This document shows positions 46,335-56,459 of a stretch of DNA of 64,000 nucleotides, piece after piece. Below the pieces are notes generated by a model. The model made no database searches, was not told the DNA's origin, and saw only the letters and a list, made by a program, of their open reading frames with translations. The position numbers and the translations under genes are program-made. The DNA comes from Porticoccaceae bacterium (GTDB lineage: Bacteria > Pseudomonadota > Gammaproteobacteria > Pseudomonadales > Porticoccaceae): contig JARGOV010000008.1 in the NCBI GenBank assembly GCA_029212965.1, positions 1 through 64,000 of the forward strand, in the 5' to 3' direction. Within the stretch, counting starts at the first letter, position 1. Every line of letters starts with the position of its first letter.

Positions 46335-47078
46335 TTAGCGGCGTCTCGCGTTGAGTCTCTCGACGGCTGCCGCGTAGCGTTGAATTTCCTGTGTTGTCTT
46401 TAAATCGACATTGGTAAAACGACAGCCGAGCCGCCTTCGCGAGCTCTGCTTGTTTTCAAACTCTCGTTTTACCTCAGCTTCGACAATGATTAGTTTATTG
46501 CGAAGTGTTTTAAAAATACACTGCGTAATCTTGTCCCCAGCGCCGAGAGGGCAATCGGCGGGGACTGTCAATAATGCACCACTAGTCGATATATCGCTAA
46601 TTTGGGCGTTGATTACTTGGTTGTCACTGAGGATGAGGTGAACCTCAGGTGAGGACATCATGCTTACGGGAGTGCGATAGTTGGCACGGCGCTGATGCTG
46701 GTAAATAATATCAGGCAGGCTTGAGCGATAGCGAATCAAGCCGGCGCTTTGTTGTTGACCAATAATATTTGCCATAAACTCGATATTAATGCCGTTTAGC
46801 CAGCCGCTAGCGCGATAGTTTTTATGTTCAAGTAATGCTGTGTGACCTTCACTAGCGGCGAGTTCATCCAGTTCAAGCCAGTTATTTGTGGTATCAGTTG
46901 CCAGAATAATACTCACAAAGTTGCCATCAATACCCTCAATTGACAGGCTTAGTTGACAGCGCTTTTCTTGTAGGGCTTTGAGAATTATAAGTTTGTGGGT
47001 TTTTAATTTGATGCCGTTATCATGTTCTATGGGGCTGGCGTTGTTGGTCTTCTCTGAGGCAGTTTCTTCTCTTTGCAT
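46335..47078 (-). CDS. ycgR: YcgR-like flagellar brake protein with PilZ domain
   Basis: 247 aa; YRSSLPDIIYQHQRRANYRTPV (RxxxR), ISDISTSGALLTV (D/NxSxxG), downstream of flgMN. Confidence 0.85.
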   Translation of the reverse strand: MQREETASEKTNNASPIEHDNGIKLKTHKLIILKALQEKRCQLSLSIEGIDGNFVSIILATDTTNNWLELDELAASEGHTALLEHKNYRASGWLNGINIEFMANIIGQQQSAGLIRYRSSLPDIIYQHQRRANYRTPVSMMSSPEVHLILSDNQVINAQISDISTSGALLTVPADCPLGAGDKITQCIFKTLRNKLIIVEAEVKREFENKQSSRRRLGCRFTNVDLKTTQEIQRYAAAVERLNARRR

Positions 47079-47184
47079 GGTTTCGTGTGGGCAGAGTGAC
47101 GATGTGCCTATTCTAGTGTGTTATTTGCAGCTCTGCAGTCTGTATTAAACTCAGGTGATGGCAGGTTGTGTTCTGGGCTTAGTT

Positions 47185-47649
47185 TTAGGCTTTACCCAAG
47201 GGGGCCGATTGGGGTCGCAGCGCGGTTGTGCCTTTTGCGCTATAGGTTTGCTCGGTTTCTATACTGCCGTGACGTAAGACCTGAAGCGCTTGGTCGGTTA
47301 CCAGCTGGTTTTTCCTGATCATGGTGCCAGCTAGCAGGTTGTTTTCCTTACAGCGCCGGTTAACATCGCAAAGAGCCTGCCAAGTGTCATTGAGTTGCTG
47401 TTGTGGATGAGCCGCGAGTAGAGCTTCCATGCCTGCCAGGCCTGGTGCGAATCCGAGCTTCACAAGGGCATTGTCGCGCAGGCTGTCCATCTCTTGCAGG
47501 GCTTTAGCGATACCCAGCTTTTTTTCAATAATAGTTTCTAGGGTGGAAATATTCTCTCGAGACAGCGCAGCCCTTTCCTCGTCTAGCACGTTGAGTAGTT
47601 CGAAGCTGAGGGTTTTGGCTTGGTCGAGCAGAGCAATAATGTTTTTCAA
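47185..47649 (-). CDS. flgN: Flagellar chaperone FlgN-like
   Basis: 154 aa helical; position between flgM and ycgR. Confidence 0.8.
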   Translation of the reverse strand: MKNIIALLDQAKTLSFELLNVLDEERAALSRENISTLETIIEKKLGIAKALQEMDSLRDNALVKLGFAPGLAGMEALLAAHPQQQLNDTWQALCDVNRRCKENNLLAGTMIRKNQLVTDQALQVLRHGSIETEQTYSAKGTTALRPQSAPLGKA

Positions 47650-47710
47650 GGGACTGTACCAGTTTGATAAAGCGAGTCAGGCAGGTTTTGTGTCCAAAAT
47701 TAATCTTGAT

Positions 47711-48019
47711 CTAGATTAGGTCTTGTTCAAAATTGATTAATTTCTCTGCAATGCGATCAGTGTTGATTGTGTAGGAGCCGTCATTGAGTGCTCGCTTAAT
47801 GCTCTCTACCTTTTCTGCATCAAAGCTTGGTATTTCTGTGAGAGTTTTTTCGATTTGCTGTAGTTTGAGAGCCGAGTCGGTAACGGTAACGGAGCTCGAT
47901 TCTTCTGTATTTTGTGTTGATTTGGCTTTGTCGGGGGTGACATTGTGCGCAGCATCAGCTTTTTTCTCAGTACTGGTACTGAGGCCTGCGTTGCTGTTGG
48001 CTGGTTGTCTAATTTCCAT
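47711..48019 (-). CDS. flgM: Anti-sigma28 factor FlgM (start taken at MEIRQPANSN; ORF track extends to 48061)
   Basis: C-terminal SALKLQQIEKTLTEIPSFDAEKVESIKRALNDGSYTINTDRIAEKLINFEQDL; GGAAGGAAT SD before 48019. Confidence 0.9.
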   Translation of the reverse strand: MEIRQPANSNAGLSTSTEKKADAAHNVTPDKAKSTQNTEESSSVTVTDSALKLQQIEKTLTEIPSFDAEKVESIKRALNDGSYTINTDRIAEKLINFEQDLI

Positions 48020-48066
48020 AGTGCTATTCCTTCCCGTTTTGTCGTGTCGTAACACTGACAATTAGC

Positions 48067-48093
48067 TTATCGGCATGTTTATGAAAAACTTTA
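48067..48093 (-). promoter_or_regulatory. Consensus sigma28 (FliA) promoter of flgM
   Basis: Minus strand TAAAGTTT-N11(TTCATAAACAT)-GCCGATAA, exact match to the consensus with N11 spacing. Confidence 0.93.
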
Positions 48094-48131
48094 GTGGTTA
48101 CTGACAAAATAAAATTTGTTGACAGCTTTCA

Positions 48132-48914
48132 TCAGTCAGCGTGAACTGCGCCGGAGCCGAGGATAGTGCCCTCGACTATTTTACTGGATGACAGGTTTTT
48201 CACTCGAATTTTTTCTCCGATTGCTCCGCCACTTAACGCAATGCCTGTGACACTGACCTGTAGGCCACGGCCGCCGGCTTGCAGGTCAACCTGCTGACCT
48301 TTGCTGATGATATGAGGCTCGGCCAATATCGTATTACTGAGCAGGGCATTACGAGCCAAATTTCTTTTCAATACTTTACCTATAGCGTCTTCGGGGCTGC
48401 TCAAATAGGCACGGTTTAATGAGCTGGAATCCCTCGTTTCCAGAGACACATCCTCTGCGGAGATAATATGTCCACGTCTCAATGGGGCGTTAGTCGCCAA
48501 CACCTGGCTGAAAGAGGTGACTTTGGCTGGCACGTAAAGCGTCCAAGGGCGGGGGGTCTGGCAGCGCACACCAATCGTTGTCTTGCCTATAATGTTGGCA
48601 CCCGGGGGTAAAAAAGCGTCGAGAGAATTGTCACAGGCGGGTAGCGTTAAGCGAGTGTCGATACTGCCAATACTTACCGTCGCCGCAGGTTGCTCCTGGA
48701 CCTCACTATGATTTGACAAGAAAGTGCGAGCTGTTGCTTTGATATTGTCAATGGGCTCGAATTGCCCTTTTTCTGCAAAGGCAGGTGATACGCCGTTTAG
48801 TAAAGCGCTCAGCAAGGCGAGAGTTGCGGCAAGTATTGCTAGCGATGAACCTGCTCTGGAGCGGTGAGACCTGATAGGCAGAGTAGTCAATTTTTTGGCG
48901 GCTTTTGCTCTCAT
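48132..48914 (-). CDS. flgA: Flagellar P-ring assembly chaperone FlgA (start near MRAKAAKKL; ORF to 48992)
   Basis: Signal peptide then SAF-like region; VLKRNLARNALLSNTILAEPHIISKGQQVDLQAGGRGLQVSVTGIALSGG. Confidence 0.9.
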   Translation of the reverse strand: MRAKAAKKLTTLPIRSHRSRAGSSLAILAATLALLSALLNGVSPAFAEKGQFEPIDNIKATARTFLSNHSEVQEQPAATVSIGSIDTRLTLPACDNSLDAFLPPGANIIGKTTIGVRCQTPRPWTLYVPAKVTSFSQVLATNAPLRRGHIISAEDVSLETRDSSSLNRAYLSSPEDAIGKVLKRNLARNALLSNTILAEPHIISKGQQVDLQAGGRGLQVSVTGIALSGGAIGEKIRVKNLSSSKIVEGTILGSGAVHAD

Positions 48915-49111
48915 AGTCGTTCTATTTGAAGGATTATTAATAACTAAGCAATATTTGGGCCTTTTCGATTTTTCCAATTTATTCGTTGTCACCAGTTGAG
49001 CATTTTGAACCTGACGCTTGGGTTGCCGTTGAGCGGCAGCCCATTGCCGCTAAATGGTGTGGATATAGCTGTGATTTATATAAATAATTGAAAAATATAG
49101 ATAAATTGTTT

Positions 49112-49127
49112 TGGCATAGGGGTTGCT
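49112..49127 (+). promoter_or_regulatory. sigma54 (RpoN) -24/-12 promoter upstream of flgB
   Basis: TGGCAT-AGGGG-TTGCT; GG and GC dinucleotides separated by 10 nt. Confidence 0.85.
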
Positions 49128-49172
49128 ATGTCTATGGCATAGCAGTTTTAGATCATGAATAGGAAAAAGACT

Positions 49173-49556
49173 ATGTCCGCTCAATCGGGTTCCATTCTTG
49201 GTAAGCACGCACAGGCCCTGTACTTTCATGCTCAAAGGGCCGAGTTGCTGGCGGCTAATATTGCCAATGCTGAGACTCCTGGCTACAGGGCGCGGGATGT
49301 TGACTTTCGTTCTGCGCTTCGCACCGCAAGCGCAGAACGCTTAGTGCAGAGCCACGATCAACATATGTCATCCGATAGCCGTTTTAACACCAGTGAGTAC
49401 TATCGTGAGCCGGCTCAGGCGTCGATTAACATCAATACAGTTGATATGGCAAAAGAGCAGACAGCTTATGCTGAAAACGCTGTGCGCTACCAAGTTAATC
49501 TGCGGTTTCTCGATGGCAAGATTAAAGGCCTGATGCTGGCCCTGAGAGGAGATTAA
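49173..49556 (+). CDS. flgB: Flagellar basal-body rod protein FlgB (ORF from 49155; start at MSAQ has SD AGGA)
   Basis: RAELLAANIANAETPGYRARDVDF. Confidence 0.94.
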   Translation: MSAQSGSILGKHAQALYFHAQRAELLAANIANAETPGYRARDVDFRSALRTASAERLVQSHDQHMSSDSRFNTSEYYREPAQASININTVDMAKEQTAYAENAVRYQVNLRFLDGKIKGLMLALRGD

Positions 49557-49560
49557 AAGG

Positions 49561-49974
49561 ATGAGTTTAGAAGGTGTTATGCGCGTTTCAGGTTCAGCGC
49601 TAGCAGCACATACCACGTGGCTTGATACCGTCGCTAGTAACTTGGCGAACTCAGAGGTGGTGAGTGGCAGTGCTGGTGATGTGTATCGCTCGCGACAGCC
49701 CGTCTTTGCCACCGTGGCAAAACCCTTCGCAGATCCTAGGGGTGCTGTCGGTGTCGCTGTTAAGAGTGTGGTTGAAACCGGGCCGCCGGGCAGGAAAGAG
49801 TACGCGCCAAATCATACTCTGGCTGACAGCGATGGCTATATTTACCACAGTAACGTCAATACCGTAGAGGAAATGGCGAACATGATTGCCGCATCGCGAG
49901 CCTATCAAAACAGCGTTGAAGCTATGAATACCGCAAAGCAGTTATTGGTACAGACCTTGAGTCTGGGTCGTTAA
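49561..49974 (+). CDS. flgC: Flagellar basal-body rod protein FlgC
   Basis: 137 aa; VNTVEEMANMIAASRAYQNSVEAMNTAKQLL. Confidence 0.95.
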   Translation: MSLEGVMRVSGSALAAHTTWLDTVASNLANSEVVSGSAGDVYRSRQPVFATVAKPFADPRGAVGVAVKSVVETGPPGRKEYAPNHTLADSDGYIYHSNVNTVEEMANMIAASRAYQNSVEAMNTAKQLLVQTLSLGR

Positions 49975-49985
49975 GGGGACGAGAG

Positions 49986-50657
49986 ATGGCAACGGATATA
50001 GCGAATATTTTGGGAGTTGAGCAAAGCGGCGGGCTGGGTTCTGTCCCAAAAAAGAAAGAAGAGTTGGGGCAGGAGGAGTTTATGCGTCTTCTGGTGGCGC
50101 AGTTGAATAATCAGGACCCTACCAAACCAATGGATAATGCTGAGTTTTTGACGCAAATTGCTCAATTTAGCACGGTAGATGGTATTCAGGGTATGGAAAC
50201 CTCTTTGTCTGACTTGGGGGCGTCAATGATGTCGACGCGCGCTATTCAGGCCTCCTCTTTGGTGGGTCGTGATGTGATTAGTGCATCTAACCAGGCTGCC
50301 TATGTGCCAGGGAATGAAATTTCAGGCGTGGTGGCTATGCCGGTCAGTGCATCGGCTGTTCAGATACAAGTGTCGGATAGTCGTGGACAACTGGTTAAGG
50401 TCCTTGATATAGGCAGTGTCGGTGCGGGTATTCACAAATTTGCGTGGGACGGTTTGCTCGATGATGGGTCCTCCATCCCTCAGGGCAGCTACCAAGTGAC
50501 GGCCAGCGGCTTGATCGACGGGTCGGCAGAGGCTTTGCCCGCCTTTGCCTCAGCACGCGTCGCTAGTGTGTCGATTGGTGCCGCTGGAGCAGAAATTAGT
50601 TTAAATCTGGATGGCGGAGATTCGGTGTCCTACGCCGATGTCCTCCAGTACTTATAA
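49986..50657 (+). CDS. flgD: Flagellar hook assembly protein FlgD
   Basis: 223 aa; EEFMRLLVAQLNNQDPTKPMDNAEFLTQIAQFSTVDGI. Confidence 0.95.
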   Translation: MATDIANILGVEQSGGLGSVPKKKEELGQEEFMRLLVAQLNNQDPTKPMDNAEFLTQIAQFSTVDGIQGMETSLSDLGASMMSTRAIQASSLVGRDVISASNQAAYVPGNEISGVVAMPVSASAVQIQVSDSRGQLVKVLDIGSVGAGIHKFAWDGLLDDGSSIPQGSYQVTASGLIDGSAEALPAFASARVASVSIGAAGAEISLNLDGGDSVSYADVLQYL

Positions 50658-50675
50658 CAGCAAGGGGAATTAACC

Positions 50676-51953
50676 ATGGGTTTTGAAACGGCAGTATCAG
50701 GTATTCGAGCGGCGTCTTCGCAGCTTGGCATCATTGGCAATAACATTGCCAACAGCTCCACTTCGGGGTTTAAGCAATCACGGGGGGAGTTTGCCGATGT
50801 TTTTGCTTCAAGCGCATTGGGTGTGTCCTCCAATTCCGTTGGTCGCGGTGTCGAGTTAGCCTCGGTTTCCCAACAGTTTACCCAGGGCAATATCAGCTTT
50901 ACTGATAACTCTCTCGATCTGGCCATTAGCGGCACTGGCTTTTTTATGCTCGATGACGGCGGTACTACCCGTTTTACCCGGTCGGGTGCTTTTGCTGTCG
51001 ACTCTGAGGGTTTTGTTACTAATAACGAAGGTCTGCGTCTACAGGCGTTTACGGCCGATACCCAAGGGCAAATTACAGGCTTAGTCGATGATGTGCAGTT
51101 GACGACTTCGCAAATTGAACCGATTCCCACTGCCGAGGTGAATATCACTGCGAATCTCGACTCCCGAGAGGAAGTGCCCCTGTTGGCTTTTAGTGCTCCC
51201 TTCGATGCTTTTGCCTCCCCGCCGACGGCTCCTAGCTCCGATATGTTTAACGGCTCTACTTCTTTAACCATTTACGACAGCCTCGGTAATCCCCACGACT
51301 TGACCACTTATTTTGTCAAAACAACGACCCCTAATGAATGGGAAGCTCATGTCACCGTTGATGGCGTGACCCCTGGTGGTGTCGCGGCACCACAGACCTT
51401 GACTTTTGATGGCACGGGGCAGTTTCCTGCAGCATCTCTACCAGTAGAAGTCACGGTGGCCAACTGGGACCCGGTCGATGCTAGTGGTAATCCAACGGGT
51501 GCTCTTACCCCCCAGTCTTTTGCCGTTGATCTTTCAACTACCACTCAGTTTGGTAGCGACTTCGGTGTCAGTTTTATTTCACAAAATGGTTTTTCTTCGG
51601 GCCAGTTGCGCGGGGTTGAGATCTCCGATTCTGGAGTGATTTTTGCCCGTTACACGAATGGTCAGTCTTTTGCTTTGGGGCAGGTAGCGTTGGCCAACTT
51701 TGCTAACCAGCAGGGTCTGCAGCCTCTGGGCGGCACAGCCTGGGCAGAGACATTTGCCTCCGGTGTGGCCACGGTAAGTGCGCCGGGCACAGCAGGCCAG
51801 GGTTTGATTCAGTCTGGTGCCCTGGAGGACTCTAATGTCGATATCACTCAACAGTTGGTGAATATGATTACCGCTCAGCGCAACTTCCAGGCTAATGCCC
51901 AGATGATTCAGACCGAAGATACCGTCACTCAAACCGTGATCAACCTACGTTAA
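50676..51953 (+). CDS. flgE: Flagellar hook protein FlgE
   Basis: 425 aa; GFETAVSGIRAASSQLGIIGNNIANSSTSGFKQSRGEF. Confidence 0.95.
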   Translation: MGFETAVSGIRAASSQLGIIGNNIANSSTSGFKQSRGEFADVFASSALGVSSNSVGRGVELASVSQQFTQGNISFTDNSLDLAISGTGFFMLDDGGTTRFTRSGAFAVDSEGFVTNNEGLRLQAFTADTQGQITGLVDDVQLTTSQIEPIPTAEVNITANLDSREEVPLLAFSAPFDAFASPPTAPSSDMFNGSTSLTIYDSLGNPHDLTTYFVKTTTPNEWEAHVTVDGVTPGGVAAPQTLTFDGTGQFPAASLPVEVTVANWDPVDASGNPTGALTPQSFAVDLSTTTQFGSDFGVSFISQNGFSSGQLRGVEISDSGVIFARYTNGQSFALGQVALANFANQQGLQPLGGTAWAETFASGVATVSAPGTAGQGLIQSGALEDSNVDITQQLVNMITAQRNFQANAQMIQTEDTVTQTVINLR

Positions 51954-51974
51954 GTGCTGAAAGGCTAAATAATT

Positions 51975-52709
51975 ATGGGCAATTATCTCTACACATCGAT
52001 GGTTAGCGCCAGCCAAATTATGCGTGGCATGGCTGATGTTACTCACAATCTGGCCAATGCCAGTACTACGGGTTTTCGTGCCGATTTGTCGATGTTTAAG
52101 TCGTTGGCAGTGCCTGGCGCGGTTAACGGCGGTGATCTGCCACTGTTTGAACGCACGGGTGTCGATACGAGTTTTGGTGCTCTGCAAAACACCGGGGTCG
52201 ATCTCGATGTCGCTGTGAGTGGCGAGGGCTGGATAGCCGTAGTGGCGGAGGGCGGTGAAGCCTATACCCGCCGCGGTGACCTGCGCCTTGATGCTCTTGG
52301 TCAGCTCACTAATGGCGCGGGTCAGGCAATTGTGGGCGATGGTGGGCCGCTAGCGATTCCTCCCCATGCGAAGATGGAGATTGCCGCCGATGGCACTATC
52401 TCCATTCAGCCTCTCGGGCAGGGCCCCGATACCGTTGCCGTGGTGGGGCGCATCAAACTGGTTAGCCTCGATGCTGAGAATCTATATAAGAGTCAGGATG
52501 GCCTGCTGCGTCTCAAAGAGGGGGCTACTGCTCAAGAAGATGCCAATGTTTCATTGATCTCGGGTGCCCTGGAGGCCAGCAACGTCAACACCATTTCTAC
52601 CATGGTGAAGATGATAGAACTACAGAGAAGCTATGAAACTCAGATCAAAATGATGAAAACCGCCGCCGATAATGATCGTGCTTCGGCGGCATTAATGAAA
52701 ATGAATTGA
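51975..52709 (+). CDS. flgF: Flagellar basal-body rod protein FlgF
   Basis: 244 aa; MGNYLYTSMVSASQIMRGMADVTHNLANASTTGFRADL. Confidence 0.95.
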   Translation: MGNYLYTSMVSASQIMRGMADVTHNLANASTTGFRADLSMFKSLAVPGAVNGGDLPLFERTGVDTSFGALQNTGVDLDVAVSGEGWIAVVAEGGEAYTRRGDLRLDALGQLTNGAGQAIVGDGGPLAIPPHAKMEIAADGTISIQPLGQGPDTVAVVGRIKLVSLDAENLYKSQDGLLRLKEGATAQEDANVSLISGALEASNVNTISTMVKMIELQRSYETQIKMMKTAADNDRASAALMKMN

Positions 52710-52760
52710 TGATTCACCAGACGATTGACGATTCAATGAATACGCCATTGGGGAAATAGA

Positions 52761-53546
52761 ATGCAAGAATCACTGTGGATAGCAAAGACCGGGTTAGACG
52801 CACAGCAAACCCGTATGGCGACTATTTCAAATAATCTCGCCAATGTCAGTACGGCAGGTTATAAGCGGGGCCGAGCAGTTTTTGAAGACCTGCTTTATCA
52901 AAATTTACGGCAGGTCGGGGCTCAGTCATCGCAAGACACTGAACTGCCCTCGGGTTTAATGCAGGGCACGGGCGTGCGGGTGGTCGCTACCGAAAAACTG
53001 TTTACACAGGGTAATTTAGAGACCACCGAAAACCCCCTTGATGTGGCGATTGATGGCAAGGGGTTTATACAGATCCTGCTGCCAGACGGGACTATCTCTT
53101 ATACCCGTGATGGTTCATTTGCACTGGATTCGGACGGACAACTGGTCAGCTCTAATGGTTATCCGGTCGAGCCATCAATCACGGTCCCTCAGGATGCCCA
53201 ATCAGTCTCCATTGGTTCCGACGGTATCGTCTCTGTATTGGCCCAGGGCGATACGACGCCCTCTCAGGTTGGCACTTTGCAGCTGGCCGATTTTGTCAAC
53301 CCGGCCGGCCTGCAGGCCATCGGCAAGAACCTTTTTCTGGAGTCTGGCTCTAGCGGTAATCCGCAAACCGGCAATCCTGGACTCAATGGCTTGGGTTCTA
53401 TTATGCAAGGTTATATCGAGAGCTCGAATGTCAATGTGGTAGAGGAGCTCGTGTCGATGATTGAAACCCAGCGTGCCTACGAGATGAACTCCAAAGCGAT
53501 TTCTACCACTGACCAAATGCTGCAATACATCAGTAACAACCTCTAA
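52761..53546 (+). CDS. flgG: Flagellar basal-body rod protein FlgG
   Basis: 261 aa; [47 protein letters not shown]. Confidence 0.96.
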   Translation: MQESLWIAKTGLDAQQTRMATISNNLANVSTAGYKRGRAVFEDLLYQNLRQVGAQSSQDTELPSGLMQGTGVRVVATEKLFTQGNLETTENPLDVAIDGKGFIQILLPDGTISYTRDGSFALDSDGQLVSSNGYPVEPSITVPQDAQSVSIGSDGIVSVLAQGDTTPSQVGTLQLADFVNPAGLQAIGKNLFLESGSSGNPQTGNPGLNGLGSIMQGYIESSNVNVVEELVSMIETQRAYEMNSKAISTTDQMLQYISNNL

Positions 53547-53572
53547 CGCTGATTAAAGCGGGGCGGATTTGA

Positions 53573-54253
53573 ATGATGAAAACATTATTGCTAAAGCACC
53601 GAAAGCCTCTTTGTGTGCTAGCTATCGTAATTGGGCTTAACGCTTGTACGGTAATGCCGCAACAGAGCGAGCCGGGCTACGAGAGTGTTGCGCCCATAGC
53701 CATGGTGCCCCCAGTGCAGAATACCGGCAGTCTCTACCAGGCTGGGTATGACATGGTTTTATTCGAAGACCAGCGCGCGAGTCGAGTGGGGGACATTATT
53801 CAGGTTTTACTGGTTGAGCAAACTGATGCCGCGAAAACCAGTAAAACGGAAATCGACAAAGACAGTAAAACCTCAATGGCGGCCCCGACTTTGTTTGGTG
53901 AGGTACTTGATGATCTCGGTCTTGGCATCGATTCAAGTTCTGAGTTTGAAGGTGAGGGCAAAAGTAATCAGAGCAACCACCTCAGCGGTAGTATTGCGGT
54001 TACTGTTGCGCAGGTGTTGCCCAATAGTAACCTGGTGGTGCAGGGCGAAAAGTGGATACAAATCAATCAGGGCGGTGAGTTTATTCGCATCAAAGGTATT
54101 GTTCGACCCTCAGACGTCAGCTCAAACAACACCGTGCTGTCCACTCATGTCGCCAATGCAAAGATTTCTTACGGGGGTAAAGGTGCTCTCAGTGAGTCGA
54201 ATGTCACTGGCTGGATGGTGCGTTTCTTTATGAGCCCACTTTGGCCCTTTTAA
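53573..54253 (+). CDS. flgH: Flagellar L-ring lipoprotein FlgH
   Basis: 226 aa; lipobox LNAC; LFEDQRASRVGDIIQVLLVEQTDAAK. Confidence 0.95.
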   Translation: MMKTLLLKHRKPLCVLAIVIGLNACTVMPQQSEPGYESVAPIAMVPPVQNTGSLYQAGYDMVLFEDQRASRVGDIIQVLLVEQTDAAKTSKTEIDKDSKTSMAAPTLFGEVLDDLGLGIDSSSEFEGEGKSNQSNHLSGSIAVTVAQVLPNSNLVVQGEKWIQINQGGEFIRIKGIVRPSDVSSNNTVLSTHVANAKISYGGKGALSESNVTGWMVRFFMSPLWPF

Positions 54254-54311
54254 GCGATACCTCTTTTGAACGACACCTTTTGATAGTCGCCGTGGTAAGC
54301 AGGAGAAAATA

Positions 54312-55460
54312 ATGGTTATGTTGCAGCGATTCGAATGTATGCCAAGTATTAAGCGGTTGGGTACAACTTGCTTTATGGCTGTGCTCTTGCTCTGTATGGC
54401 GCTGCCCGTTGCTGCAGACCGTATCAAAGATATTACTTCCATTGCCGGTGTGCGCTCTAACCATCTGGTGGGGTATGGGTTGGTCATTGGTCTCGATGGT
54501 AGCGGTGATTCGACCAACTCAGCACCTTTTACCGTGCAGAGCTTAAAAAGCATGCTGTCCAAATTTGGTGTTGTTGTGCCGCCAGGTGTTAACCCTTCAC
54601 TGAAAAATGTTGCGGCTGTGATGATACATGCTGAGTTGCCCCCCTTTGCCAAGCCGGGTCAGACTATTGACATCACCGTGTCCTCCATTGCCAATGCCAA
54701 AAGTCTGCGTGGTGGCAGTTTATTGATGGCGCCCTTGAAAGGTGCCGATGGTCAAACTTACGCCATTGCGCAGGGTAATATGGTCGTTGGAGGCCTTGGT
54801 GCTGAAGGTGGTGATGGCACCAGTGTTACCGTCAATATACCCAGTGTTGGGCGTATTCCCAATGGCGCAACCGTTGAGCGAGAGGTGCCGACTCCTTTTT
54901 CCCAGGGTGGACCGATTGTGCTTAATTTAAATACCCCCGACTTCACCACGGCGATGCGTGTCGCTGAGAAAATTAATGCCGTTGTTGGCGCTGGCAGTGC
55001 GTTGCCGGTCGATAGTTCATCTGTTCAAGTACAGGCGCCAGTGAATCAGGGTCAAAAAGTTGCTTTCCTTGCCATGCTACAGAGCATTGAGGTTGAACCA
55101 GGCGAGGGCGCTGCGCGGGTCATCGTCAACGCTCGCACTGGCACCATTGTTATTGGTAGTCATGTGCGAGTAACCCCCGTTGCAGTGGCCCACGGCAGTC
55201 TTACCGTTTCGGTGTCAGAATCCTTCGATGTTAGCCAACCAGAAGCTTTTGCCCGCCGTGGCGATACGGTGGTAACGCCGAATTCCGGAGTGGCTATCAC
55301 TCAGGAGAATAACCCTATGTTTGTGCTTAGCTCGGGTGTTTCGTTACAAGATCTGGTTAGAGCCGTCAATAACGTTGGCGCAGCTCCCGGTGACATGGTG
55401 TCGATTCTTGAAGCGCTCAAACAAGCAGGTGCCCTGCGCGCCGACTTGATCGTGATCTAG
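54312..55460 (+). CDS. flgI: Flagellar P-ring protein FlgI
   Basis: 382 aa; [32 protein letters not shown]. Confidence 0.96.
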   Translation: MVMLQRFECMPSIKRLGTTCFMAVLLLCMALPVAADRIKDITSIAGVRSNHLVGYGLVIGLDGSGDSTNSAPFTVQSLKSMLSKFGVVVPPGVNPSLKNVAAVMIHAELPPFAKPGQTIDITVSSIANAKSLRGGSLLMAPLKGADGQTYAIAQGNMVVGGLGAEGGDGTSVTVNIPSVGRIPNGATVEREVPTPFSQGGPIVLNLNTPDFTTAMRVAEKINAVVGAGSALPVDSSSVQVQAPVNQGQKVAFLAMLQSIEVEPGEGAARVIVNARTGTIVIGSHVRVTPVAVAHGSLTVSVSESFDVSQPEAFARRGDTVVTPNSGVAITQENNPMFVLSSGVSLQDLVRAVNNVGAAPGDMVSILEALKQAGALRADLIVI

Positions 55461-55469
55461 GGGCAAGTC

Positions 55470-56456
55470 ATGGCCATGCAATCACTAACTAATTCACCCG
55501 TTGCCGCTCAGCAGGTTTATCACAGCTTTCAGGGCTTTGAGCAAATGCGTGCCCAGGCCCGCAGTGGTGATAGCGAAGCTCTGTCAGGTGCTGCTAAACA
55601 GTTTGAATCGGTCTTTGTACAGATGATGCTTAAGGCCATGCGTGACACTGTACCTGAAGGAGGACTGTTTGACAGCGAGACCTCTGACTTTTACGAGGGC
55701 ATGTTCGACCAGCAAATATCCCTCAATATCGCCAACGGCAAAGGCATTGGCCTCGCTCATGTCATTGAGCGTCAAATGAGTGGAATGCAAAGGGGTGTGC
55801 CGGCGGACCATGCTACGGAACGTTCTCCCTTTGTTGCCCTGTCCTCGGCTAATCGTCCCCTCGCTATCGAGCCACATCACATAAATTCACAGCTGCTCAA
55901 TCCTGCAAATGAAAAACCAGTTAGCTCGTTGGGGGCTGAAGACTGGGCGCCTGTGAGCCCCGAAGCCTTTGCCGATGAGCTACGCCCTTACGCCCAGCGT
56001 GCCGCAAAAAAACTTGGTGTGAGTGAAAACTTGCTCATCGCCCAAGCGGCTCTGGAAACCGGTTGGGGGCAGAAAGTAATGCCGCGCAATGAAGGGGGGA
56101 GTAGTTTCAATCTTTTTGGTATCAAAGTGAATGCGAACTGGGAGGGAGATAAAGCCAGTACCGCAACCCTCGAATATCGCGATGGCATAGCACAACGTGA
56201 GCGAGCTGATTTTCGTGCTTACGCCTCGCTACAGCAGTCTTTTGATGATTATGTCAGTTTTATCAGTGAACAGCCTCGTTACAGCGAGGCCTTGAACGCG
56301 AGTGATGACAAAGGTTATGTCGAGGCTCTTCAACACAGTGGTTATGCCACGGACCCTGCTTATGCGGAAAAAATTCTCGCGGTGAAGCAGCGGCTCGATC
56401 GCAATGAAACCAATATATTGGCGAAGGGTTTAACAAACCACGGAGACAGGAGTTAA
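55470..56456 (+). CDS. flgJ: FlgJ: rod-binding domain plus peptidoglycan hydrolase (glucosaminidase) domain
   Basis: 328 aa; AKQFESVFVQMMLKAMRDTVPEGGLFDS; LLIAQAALETGWGQKVM. Confidence 0.94.
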   Translation: MAMQSLTNSPVAAQQVYHSFQGFEQMRAQARSGDSEALSGAAKQFESVFVQMMLKAMRDTVPEGGLFDSETSDFYEGMFDQQISLNIANGKGIGLAHVIERQMSGMQRGVPADHATERSPFVALSSANRPLAIEPHHINSQLLNPANEKPVSSLGAEDWAPVSPEAFADELRPYAQRAAKKLGVSENLLIAQAALETGWGQKVMPRNEGGSSFNLFGIKVNANWEGDKASTATLEYRDGIAQRERADFRAYASLQQSFDDYVSFISEQPRYSEALNASDDKGYVEALQHSGYATDPAYAEKILAVKQRLDRNETNILAKGLTNHGDRS

Positions 56457-56459
56457 GCC

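Noticed and set aside
50630-51271. 213-aa minus-strand ORF antisense to flgE
   Set aside because: Shadow ORF of a clearly coding hook gene
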